A DNA stretch of 9,172 nt. It comes from JAYEJW01 sp034716535. GTDB taxonomy: Bacteria; Pseudomonadota; Gammaproteobacteria; Chromatiales; Chromatiaceae. Shown piece by piece: positions 1 to 5,966 of the stretch. Under the pieces are notes generated by a model, which saw nothing but the letters and a program-made list of their open reading frames with translations, made no database searches and had not been told where the DNA came from. Position 1 is the first letter of the stretch. The number at the start of each line of letters is the position of its first letter. Position numbers and translations under genes: made by a program. Location of the stretch: contig JAYEJW010000410.1 of assembly GCA_034716535.1 (NCBI GenBank), positions 1 to 9,172 of the forward strand. Reading direction: 5' to 3'.

Positions 1-230
1 GCTAGGCGCGCGACCGCAGGACTAGCCGAAGCTAATTCAAGGGAGCGCAACAACGCAGATGGCCGCTTCTCGCCTTGCCCGGAGGGAACGTCCCAAACGC
101 GCCAATGCGGCGTTGCAGCCCTTGGAAAGGGAGTGAGCCATTCCCTGCGGGCTGCGTCTTGCCTTGGCGCGTTTGGGGAGTTCTGATCCTCGCAAAATAA
201 GGTGGAACGAGGTACTAGCCTCTTGTCGGC
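1..230. repeat. Palindromic repeat-like intergenic element (possible MITE/REP-type relic)
   Basis: No gene is visible in this stretch. The core is a perfect 14-bp inverted repeat, CCCAAACGCGCCAA at 92-105 and its complement at 164-177, extended outward by GAAC/GTTC (86-89 and 180-183). Nested inside are GCAGCCC/GGGCTGC (115-121 and 149-155) and AGGGA/TCCCT (128-132 and 142-146). Together these form an imperfect palindrome of about 98 bp (86-183) that could fold as a cruciform or RNA hairpin. Smaller dyads lie at the left edge: GCTAG/CTAGC at 1-5 and 22-26, and TAGC-CGAA-GCTA at 23-34. The layout suits a dispersed palindromic repeat or a non-autonomous IS relic. No transposase is present, and the outer boundaries are guesses. 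Confidence 0.5.
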
Positions 231-276
231 ATGATTGTTCGCACAGCCGAACGGGCAAATAACAAGACCCCAACGA

Positions 277-2688
277 ATGGACACAGACACCCCCACAAAC
301 CTGATCGAAGCGCTGCGGGCCTTTCTGCAGGAGCACCGTAGCGACGCCCACCGCGTCTTCCACCACTTTCATCAGCCGGATCGTTCGTTTCTGCTGCGCA
401 CCGAGCTTCTGGACGGCTACCGCGACCTGTGCGACCAGCGAGGCGGGGACGGCCTTCGCGGCACGCCGTTGGAGCGACTCATCGACCTGAGCCAAGAGGC
501 CGCGATCGGTGGGGCCTGGATCTATCTCGCCCTGCGCCGGCGCATCGGCCGCTGGTTCTACCTGCGTATCCACCTGGAGACCATGGAGGTGGAAGAGATA
601 AGCGTGTCCGACTTTCTCGCCTTCAAGGAGTCCCTGATCGACGGTGACGAGAAAGATTGGGTGCTGGAGGTGGACCTGAAACCCTTCAACCGCGGCTTCG
701 CCACCCCCAGCGAGGACCGTTTCATCGGCCGGGGGGTGGAGTTCCTAAACCGCCGCCTCTCCAGCCGCCTGTTCGAAGAGCAGAGCCTCGGCCAGGAGCA
801 GATGCTGCACTTCCTGCGCGTGCACGCCCACAAGGGCCGGCAGTTGATGGTCAACGAAGCCGTACGCAGCGTGGGCGGGCTTCGCCGCACCCTGCGCAAG
901 GCCACCGCATTGGCCGTCCGACAGGCGCCGGATACGCCCTGGAACGAACTGGAGCCCGAGCTCCGTACCCTGGGATTCGAGCCCGGCTGGGGAGACCGTG
1001 CCGAGCGAGTGGCCGAGACCATGCACCTGCTGCTTGACATCCTGGACGCCCCCACCGCGGAAAGCCTTGAGGCGTTCCTGGGTCGCATCCCGATGATCTT
1101 CTCCCTGGCCATCCTCTCGCCCCACGGCTGGTTCGGCCAGACTAACGTGCTGGGGAGGCCGGATACAGGCGGCCAGGTCGTCTATATCCTGGACCAGGTG
1201 CGGGCCCTGGAGCAGGAGATGCGCCAGCGGCTGCTCGCCCAAGGCCTGGATATAGAGCCGCAGATCGTCATCCTCTCTCGCCTCATCCCCGAGGCGGAGG
1301 ACACGACCTGCAACCAGCGGCTGGAGCCCGTGGCCGGCACCCGCAATGCCCGCATCCTGCGCGTCCCCTTCCGCAGCCCGGACGGCGAGATCCTGCCCCG
1401 CTGGATCTCGCGCTTCGAGATCTGGCCTTACCTCGAACGCTACGCATTGGACGCCGAGCGGGAGTTGCTGGGTGAGCTGGGCGGGCGCCCGGACCTGGTC
1501 ATCGGCAATTACTCGGACGGCAACCTGGTGGCCTCCATCATGGCCCCGCGCCTGGGTGTCACCCAGTGCACGATTGCTCACGCCCTGGAGAAGACCAAGT
1601 ACCTGTACTCGGACCTCTACTGGAAGGACAATGAGGAGCATTACCACTTTTCCTGCCAGTTCACCGCCGACCTGATCGCCATGAACACGGCGGATTTCAT
1701 CATCACCAGTACCTACCAGGAGATCGCAGGCACCGACGAGACGATCGGCCAGTACGAGGGCCATATGGCCTACACCATGCCGGGCCTGTACCGGGTGGTT
1801 CACGGCATCAACGTGTACGATCCCAAGTTCAACATCGTTTCCCCCGGGGCCGACCCTGGGGTCTATTTCCCGGCCACCCAGACCGATCGCAGGCTCCACC
1901 ACCTGCTGCCCGAGATCGAGGCCCTGATCTTCGGCGACGGCGGCGACAGCGCCTACCGCGGGGAGCTGTTGGAGCCGGACAAGCCCATCATCTTCACCAT
2001 GGCGCGCATGGACCATATCAAGAACATCACCGGTCTGGTGGACTGGTTCGGCCGCAGCGAGGCCCTGCGCGACGAGGCCAACCTGTTCGTGGCGTCCGGT
2101 TACGCAGACCCGGAGCGCTCCGGCGACACCGAGGAGCGGGCCCAGATAGGGCTGATGCATGAGCTCATGGACCGCCACGGGTTGGACGGGCAGATGCGCT
2201 GGGTGGACGGCCAGGTTGACCGGGAACGCAACGGCGAGCTGTACCGTTACATCGCCGATTGGCGTGGAGTCTTCGTTCAACCCGCCCTCTTCGAGGCCTT
2301 CGGCCTGACGGTGATCGAGGCAATGAGCACCGGCCTGCCCACCTTCGCCACCTGCTTCGGCGGGCCCCTGGAGATCATCCAAGACGGCATATCCGGCTTC
2401 CACATAGACCCCAACCACGGCGACGAGTCGGCCCGGACCATCGCGAATTTCTTCGCCGCCTGCCGGGAGGATCCGGAGTACTGGGAGCGTCTGTCCCGAG
2501 GCGCCCTGGATCGGGTGGGGTCCCGCTACACCTGGAAACTCTACGCCGAGCGCATGATGACCCTGTCCCGGGTGTATGGGTTCTGGAAGTTCGTGAGCGA
2601 TCTGGAGCGCACCGAGACACGGCGGTACCTGGAGATGTTCTACGCCCTCCAATACCGCCCCCTGGTGCAGAGGATGTCGATCCATTGA
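277..2688 (+). CDS. Sucrose synthase (GT4 family, GT-B fold)
   Basis: Reversibly cleaves sucrose with a nucleoside diphosphate to NDP-glucose and fructose in the cytoplasm. The 803-residue length matches plant and bacterial sucrose synthases (about 800). A roughly 250-residue N-terminal regulatory region precedes the GT-B domains. Visible landmarks are the GRPDTGGQVV glucan-synthesis motif (293-302), active-site H435 in an IAHALEKTKY context, R577 and K582 in MARMDHIKN, and the GT4 E-x7-E pair E673/E681 in FEAFGLTVIEAM. These line up with the catalytic residues of plant SUS1. The nucleotide-site segment QVDRERN (Q646-N652) keeps the Q and N seen in UDP-preferring plant enzymes. ATG 277 is chosen because the frame upstream offers only a TTG (235) and family members begin near here, but neither start has a clear Shine-Dalgarno. 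It is followed by galU, probably co-transcribed. Family certain; nucleotide preference inferred. Confidence 0.95.
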   Translation: MDTDTPTNLIEALRAFLQEHRSDAHRVFHHFHQPDRSFLLRTELLDGYRDLCDQRGGDGLRGTPLERLIDLSQEAAIGGAWIYLALRRRIGRWFYLRIHLETMEVEEISVSDFLAFKESLIDGDEKDWVLEVDLKPFNRGFATPSEDRFIGRGVEFLNRRLSSRLFEEQSLGQEQMLHFLRVHAHKGRQLMVNEAVRSVGGLRRTLRKATALAVRQAPDTPWNELEPELRTLGFEPGWGDRAERVAETMHLLLDILDAPTAESLEAFLGRIPMIFSLAILSPHGWFGQTNVLGRPDTGGQVVYILDQVRALEQEMRQRLLAQGLDIEPQIVILSRLIPEAEDTTCNQRLEPVAGTRNARILRVPFRSPDGEILPRWISRFEIWPYLERYALDAERELLGELGGRPDLVIGNYSDGNLVASIMAPRLGVTQCTIAHALEKTKYLYSDLYWKDNEEHYHFSCQFTADLIAMNTADFIITSTYQEIAGTDETIGQYEGHMAYTMPGLYRVVHGINVYDPKFNIVSPGADPGVYFPATQTDRRLHHLLPEIEALIFGDGGDSAYRGELLEPDKPIIFTMARMDHIKNITGLVDWFGRSEALRDEANLFVASGYADPERSGDTEERAQIGLMHELMDRHGLDGQMRWVDGQVDRERNGELYRYIADWRGVFVQPALFEAFGLTVIEAMSTGLPTFATCFGGPLEIIQDGISGFHIDPNHGDESARTIANFFAACREDPEYWERLSRGALDRVGSRYTWKLYAERMMTLSRVYGFWKFVSDLERTETRRYLEMFYALQYRPLVQRMSIH

Positions 2689-2797
2689 GCGGAATCGGCA
2701 CAGGCCCCCCCGGGAGGGAATGACACAGAGTCGGAAAACTGGAGCGAGTGCCGCCGGGACTGCGGCTGACGAGTGAAGACAATCACAGGAGAGGAAA
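2689..2797 (+). other. Sucrose synthase-galU intergenic spacer
   Basis: This 109-bp spacer contains a C-rich run ending in CCCGGG (2705-2714) and a weak GCCGC/GCGGC dyad near 2751-2765. I see no convincing promoter or T-tailed terminator, so read-through from sucrose synthase into galU is plausible. Confidence 0.4.
2787..2791 (+). promoter_or_regulatory. Shine-Dalgarno that fixes the galU TTG start
   Basis: AGGAG sits 6 nt before TTG 2798. The protein homology begins immediately after this codon (TTRKCLFPVAGYGTR), and the next in-frame Met is residue 24, inside the nucleotide-binding motif. The ribosome-binding site therefore supports initiation at a TTG codon. Confidence 0.75.
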
Positions 2798-3625
2798 TTG
2801 ACGACGAGAAAATGTCTGTTCCCGGTGGCCGGATACGGTACCCGTTTCCTGCCCGCCACCAAGGCCATGCCCAAGGAGATGCTCCCGATCCTGACCAAGC
2901 CGCTCATCCAGTACGGGGTGGAGGAGGCCCTGGACGCGGGCATGGACCGCATCGCCTTCGTTACCGGTCGCGGCAAGCGTGCCATCGAGGATCACTTCGA
3001 CATCACCTACGAGCTTGAGGACCGGATCAGCGGAACCCCAAAGGAGAAGCGCCTGAGCGGGATACAGGAGCTCATCGACCGCTGCACCTTCTCCTACACC
3101 CGTCAGATCGAGATGAAGGGTCTCGGCCACGCCATACTCACCGGCGAGGTCCTGGTGGGCAACGAGCCGTTCGGGGTGGTGCTCGCCGACGACCTGTGCG
3201 TCACCGACTCTGAGGGGGTGATGGCGCAGATGAGCCGGGTGTACGAGCACTATGGATGCAGTGTCGTCGCCATCGAGCAGGTACCCCGGGATTCCGTGGA
3301 CCAGTACGGCATCATCGCCGGAGAGCCCCTGTCAGAAGACGTCTTCCGCGTCACCGACATGGTCGAGAAGCCGTCCCCCGAGGCCGCCCCGAGCGACCTG
3401 GCCATCATCGGGCGCTACCTCCTCACCCCGGATATATTCGACATACTCCGCGACACGCCCCCGGGGAAAGGCGGTGAAATCCAGATCACCGACGCACTCA
3501 ACCGCCAGGCACGGGACGGGCGGGTGGTTGCCTATCGTTTCAAGGGCCAGCGCTTCGACTGCGGCAGCGTCGACGGTTTCGTGGCCGCTACCAACCACCT
3601 CTACCAAAAGACCAGGGAAAGTTGA
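2798..3625 (+). CDS. galU: UTP--glucose-1-phosphate uridylyltransferase
   Basis: Catalyses UTP + glucose-1-phosphate <-> UDP-glucose + PPi in the cytoplasm, supplying UDP-glucose for polysaccharide, LPS and sucrose metabolism. At 275 residues it is a little shorter than typical bacterial GalU (about 290-300). The N-terminal nucleotidyltransferase signature is clear: PVAGYGTRFLP followed by TKAMPKEMLP (9-30, with G14, R16, K22 and K26). VVLADDLCV (127-135) carries the metal-binding Asp, MVEKP (188-192) the sugar-phosphate-binding Lys, and GEIQITDAL (226-234) is the family C-terminal motif. Translation starts at TTG with a strong Shine-Dalgarno. It lies 109 bp after sucrose synthase on the same strand, so the pair could recycle UDP-glucose released from sucrose, or supply it for the reverse reaction. 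A paralogue elsewhere in the genome cannot be excluded. Confidence 0.95.
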   Translation: MTTRKCLFPVAGYGTRFLPATKAMPKEMLPILTKPLIQYGVEEALDAGMDRIAFVTGRGKRAIEDHFDITYELEDRISGTPKEKRLSGIQELIDRCTFSYTRQIEMKGLGHAILTGEVLVGNEPFGVVLADDLCVTDSEGVMAQMSRVYEHYGCSVVAIEQVPRDSVDQYGIIAGEPLSEDVFRVTDMVEKPSPEAAPSDLAIIGRYLLTPDIFDILRDTPPGKGGEIQITDALNRQARDGRVVAYRFKGQRFDCGSVDGFVAATNHLYQKTRES

Positions 3626-3683
3626 GCGGGACGACAATGGCCGTACCCGGGCGTCGGATCCCGGGCACGCTGCTGACGCCAAA

Positions 3684-3739
3684 GACCCCGGGGTCCGTCG
3701 GCTCCATGGTCACGGACAGAGCCCGGGGATCCCGGGGAT
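3684..3739. terminator. Strong hairpin between convergent genes, possible bidirectional terminator
   Basis: The arm 3686-3698 (CCCCGGG then GTCCGT) pairs with 3712-3728 (ACGGAC, a 4-nt AGAG bulge, then CCCGGGG). This gives a 13-bp stem around a 13-nt loop containing CCATGG. Read on the minus strand the stem is followed by TCTTT, a short U-tract that would serve the DUF533 transcript. On the plus strand there is no T-run, so for galU the terminator call is weaker. A 9-bp tandem repeat, CCCGGGGAT twice (3722-3730 and 3731-3739), overlaps the right arm. Confidence 0.5.
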
Positions 3740-3757
3740 CTGGGAAGGAACGGGGGA

Positions 3758-4531
3758 CTATCCAGCCACACCCATAGTCTGGTGAATGTACTGCACCACC
3801 GCCTGATTGAGGCTGGTCCGCTCGGCGAGCTGCCGCAGGTATTCCCGCTCCTCGGGCGTATCCACCTCGACGGCGAGCAACGAGGCGGCGTAGACCTCGG
3901 CTGCCGCTTCCTGACTCGGGATGTCCGCCACCAACGCATCCAAGTCCAGCGGCTTGCTCAGCTCCCCGAGCACCCAGGCTTGGCCTTCGGCGTCCATTCC
4001 CGCCTCTTTCAGCTTGCCGACGATACGCTGCATCTCTTGCTGATCGATTTCACCGTCCGCCTTCGCCGCGTTCATCATGCCACGCAGGATCAGGCTCGCC
4101 GTGTGCTCAAGGACCTGCTCCTCATCCGGGCTCTCCGGAGCTTTCAGCCCCAGCGGCACGCTCCCTCCGGAGAAGGCCCCAGCCGCACCCCCGCTCTGCC
4201 CGCCGTTCATCAGGGCCTTCATCGCGACTCCGGCCAGCATGGCCAGGGCGCCACCACCAAGTGCCCCCTTGACTGAATCACCGCCTCCGCCCAGCAGGGC
4301 ACCCGCCAGGGCACCGAGACCGCCGGCCGCCGCTGGGTTGTTGGCCGCCCCGCTCAAACCGCTTTGCACCGCGCCCAACAGGCCGCCAAGCAGCCCCCCG
4401 CCGGGGCTCTCGCCCGAGCCGCCGGCCCCTCCCTGCTGCAGCCCTTCGAGGGCGTGCCCCACGCGCTCGTTTGCAGAGGGGGCCATGCCGCTTTGCATGA
4501 ATGCGCCGATCAGGTCGCCGAAATTCTTCAT
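3758..4531 (-). CDS. DUF533 / TerB-like protein (YebE-type)
   Basis: This 257-residue protein starts at ATG 4531, preceded by GAGGAAAG (4537-4544) at good spacing. Longer in-frame starts exist upstream but lack family-like sequence. Residues 1-30 form an amphipathic N-terminus. Residues 31-125 are extremely Gly/Ala-rich, and a hydrophobic stretch at about 89-108 (GALGGGALAMLAGVAMKAL) could be a membrane segment, as in E. coli YebE. Residues 138-257 are a helical TerB-like DUF533 domain with acidic loops AKADGEID (156-163) and VEVDTPEE (221-228), reminiscent of the metal-binding repeats of TerB. The molecular function of the family is not established, though E. coli yebE is associated with envelope stress. 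It follows the M48 peptidase gene by 61 bp on the same strand, suggesting a shared envelope-quality role (inference). Confidence 0.85.
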   Translation of the reverse strand: MKNFGDLIGAFMQSGMAPSANERVGHALEGLQQGGAGGSGESPGGGLLGGLLGAVQSGLSGAANNPAAAGGLGALAGALLGGGGDSVKGALGGGALAMLAGVAMKALMNGGQSGGAAGAFSGGSVPLGLKAPESPDEEQVLEHTASLILRGMMNAAKADGEIDQQEMQRIVGKLKEAGMDAEGQAWVLGELSKPLDLDALVADIPSQEAAAEVYAASLLAVEVDTPEEREYLRQLAERTSLNQAVVQYIHQTMGVAG

Positions 4532-4592
4532 CGAATCTTTCCTCATCTTTGTGGATGCCGCACGGCACCCGGTTGCTCGCAAACGTCCGTGC

Positions 4593-5561
4593 CTAATACC
4601 ACAATCCGCTGATGTGCCATCGCGGTCCTCCCGGCTGCCGGTCACCGAGAAACTCGGGAGGCGCCACCGAACCGAGGAGCGACAGGCCCGGCACCGGACG
4701 CGGCAGCCGTTCCCTCGTCTTGAGCTCCATCAGCCGGCGAACCCGCTCGGCGGTCGGTGGATGGGTCCGCAGTAGCGAAGGGGCGGGGATCCTGTATCCC
4801 GGCATGACCAACTGCTCCCACAAGCTGCCCTGGAAGTATTCAAGCTTCTCCAGGGCCGAGGCCAGGCCCTCCGGGTCGCCGCAAAGCTCAGCGGCACTGC
4901 GGTCCGCCTCGTACTCGCGGCTGCGGGACAGGGCGAGCTGCGTGAGCGCACTGAGGGTCGGCGCGAACAGCAGCACCGCAATCGGCACCCAGGGGATATC
5001 CATGCCGCCGAGAAGCCACAGGGGCAGGCTGACAAGCAGCAGAACCTGCCCCAGCAGACTCAACAGCCCGGTGAGGCGGCTCACGAGGTCGGCGAAGGCC
5101 ATGACCCGGGTGTCCCCGTTGGCGACATGACTGATCTCGTGGGCCAGCACCCCCGCCAGCTCCCGAAGCTCCAGGCGCCGCAGCAGACCGTCCGACACGG
5201 CGATGGCGGCGTCTGACCGCCCGCCGCTGGTAAAGGCGTTGAGCATACGCGTGGGCATGTAATAGAGAATGGGCAGACGTTCGAGCCCGGCCCGGCGAGA
5301 GAGCTCCCGGACAATCGCGTAGAGGCGCGGTGCCTCATCAAGGCCGACCGGTCGCCCCCGGTACAGCGACATCACGAGCCGCGGCGAGGCGGCCGGATTG
5401 AGGAGAAAGAGCACTGCTACGGCGATCAGGGCGCCCCATGCCAGCATGGCACCCCCGATGAACCAGGCGAGATAGGTGCACAACAGGGCCAGCATCCCCA
5501 CAAGAAGGGCGGTCTGTAGGTCGTTGCGCAACTTATGGGCAAGCAGGCGTTCGTCGTTCAT
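4593..5561 (-). CDS. HtpX-like M48 family membrane zinc metallopeptidase
   Basis: A probable inner-membrane protease of the HtpX/Ste24-like M48 family, which degrades damaged or misfolded membrane proteins. The 322-residue protein has two N-terminal hydrophobic segments (about 17-40 and 42-56). The zinc motif HEISH (141-145) follows the family context GVLAHEISHVANGDTRVM. A second hydrophobic block (about 163-212) leads to REYEAD (215-220), whose E216 is the expected third zinc ligand. THPPTAERVRRL (266-277) is the standard M48 C-terminal motif, followed by a Pro/Gly-rich tail ending RWHISGLWY. ATG 5561 is chosen because the MNDERLLAHKLRND start leads directly into the first membrane segment. 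In-frame TTG 5657 would add 32 residues without membrane or signal character, though neither start has a strong Shine-Dalgarno. It is first in a probable unit with the DUF533 gene. Confidence 0.9.
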   Translation of the reverse strand: MNDERLLAHKLRNDLQTALLVGMLALLCTYLAWFIGGAMLAWGALIAVAVLFLLNPAASPRLVMSLYRGRPVGLDEAPRLYAIVRELSRRAGLERLPILYYMPTRMLNAFTSGGRSDAAIAVSDGLLRRLELRELAGVLAHEISHVANGDTRVMAFADLVSRLTGLLSLLGQVLLLVSLPLWLLGGMDIPWVPIAVLLFAPTLSALTQLALSRSREYEADRSAAELCGDPEGLASALEKLEYFQGSLWEQLVMPGYRIPAPSLLRTHPPTAERVRRLMELKTRERLPRPVPGLSLLGSVAPPEFLGDRQPGGPRWHISGLWY

Positions 5562-5681
5562 GTCCACGAAGATGGGGATGCGGTCGATGCGGGTCCAGGC
5601 GTCCTCGCAATTTTCCGACGTTCCCCGGAACCTCGCAAACGGCATTCTTCGAACCAACGAGGACCGAATGTACGGGAAATA

Positions 5682-5728
5682 ACAGACCTGTATCGCGGCA
5701 TATCACGCAATACGACTCTGTATACAGA
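5682..5728. promoter_or_regulatory. Paired CTGT/ACAG dyads, candidate operator
   Basis: ACAG-AC-CTGT (5682-5691) and TCTGTATACAGA (5717-5728, a perfect 12-bp palindrome) lie in the AT-rich part of the divergent region, about 30-75 bp upstream of the candidate -35 of the receptor promoter. The hexamer CTGTAT recurs 30 bp apart (5688 and 5718). The arrangement is what a dimeric regulator would bind, but no regulator family can be named from it. Confidence 0.3.
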
Positions 5729-5756
5729 AATTCCCTGCATTCGCCCCCCTTTCGGA

Positions 5757-5785
5757 TTGACAGAACCGGCTGACATCACTAGGGT
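5757..5785 (+). promoter_or_regulatory. Sigma70-like promoter for the TonB receptor unit
   Basis: A perfect -35 TTGACA (5757-5762), an optimal 17-bp spacer and a weaker -10 TAGGGT (5780-5785) predict transcription starting near 5792. TGACA is repeated directly at 5758-5762 and 5771-5775, overlapping the -35 and spacer, which may be a regulator half-site pair. The poor -10 hints at activation-dependent expression (inference). Confidence 0.45.
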
Positions 5786-5802
5786 TCTCGCCGGATCGTG
5801 GC

Positions 5803-5943
5803 ATGGATACAACGCAGCGCCTTATGCCTATTCTTGCCACTTCTTTAATCGTCATTCCACCGGTTCATTGGTCTACAGCCGCCCTCGTCATTCAACCAGA
5901 ACAGGGGAATTCGGTGAATGGGGACGCAGATTCCACTCCATGA
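5803..5943 (+). CDS. Possible small secreted peptide or leader ORF (46 codons)
   Basis: An ATG-to-TGA reading frame of 46 codons between the candidate promoter and the TonB receptor, ending 23 nt before the receptor ATG. The N-terminus looks like a signal peptide or membrane anchor: MDTTQR, then a hydrophobic stretch LMPILATSLIVIPPVHW, then STAALV as a possible cleavage region, then a polar tail. A GGA at 5793-5795 is at workable spacing but lies close to the predicted transcript start, so the site is poor. Only about 20 of 45 codons end in G or C, far below the surrounding genes, so the frame may be non-coding or recently acquired. I recognise no family. It could be a secreted peptide, a translational leader for the receptor, or chance. 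Confidence 0.25.
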   Translation: MDTTQRLMPILATSLIVIPPVHWSTAALVIQPEQGNSVNGDADSTP

Positions 5944-5966
5944 TCAAGTCGTTGTAAGGGGAAATG

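Larger units (their letters stand above)
5562..5966. other. Divergent intergenic region upstream of M48 peptidase and TonB receptor
   Basis: About 400 bp between divergently transcribed genes. The stretch 5661-5730 is roughly 54% A+T, clearly richer than the flanking coding DNA. It contains two CTGT/ACAG dyads, a sigma70-like promoter pointing to the receptor, and a short ORF (5803-5943), each listed separately. I could not recognise a riboswitch, Fur box or Zur box. Confidence 0.6.

Noticed and set aside
235..276. TTG 235 as the start of sucrose synthase
   Set aside because: It adds 14 residues of no family character, lacks a Shine-Dalgarno, and overlaps a small GTTCG/CGAAC dyad (237-252). 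ATG 277 fits homologues better, although its own ribosome-binding site is weak.
37..573. A 178-codon minus-strand frame across the left repeat and the sucrose synthase start
   Set aside because: Half is a shadow of sucrose synthase and half translates the palindromic repeat; it has no domain and no ribosome-binding site.
745..2985. A 746-codon open frame antisense to sucrose synthase and the start of galU
   Set aside because: It lies opposite a gene with intact catalytic motifs, reads as biased Gly/Ala/Val/Arg/His sequence without recognisable domains, and is the usual shadow produced by high G/C at third codon positions.
4077..4775. A 232-codon plus-strand frame antisense to the DUF533 gene and the end of the peptidase gene
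   Set aside because: It is Pro/Ala/Ser/Arg-rich shadow sequence opposite the Gly-rich segment of the DUF533 protein.
5558..5812. An 84-codon minus-strand frame upstream of the M48 peptidase gene
   Set aside because: It has no recognisable domain or ribosome-binding site, and its composition matches random reading of the intergenic region.
5535..5957. A 140-codon plus-strand frame running from the peptidase gene to just before the receptor
   Set aside because: It begins inside the peptidase coding region, shows no domain, and overlaps the promoter elements. It is open by chance.
5786..5966. A riboswitch in the receptor leader (a GCCACT near 5835 recalls part of the cobalamin B12 box)
   Set aside because: The remaining conserved cobalamin elements are absent and no other riboswitch core is visible.
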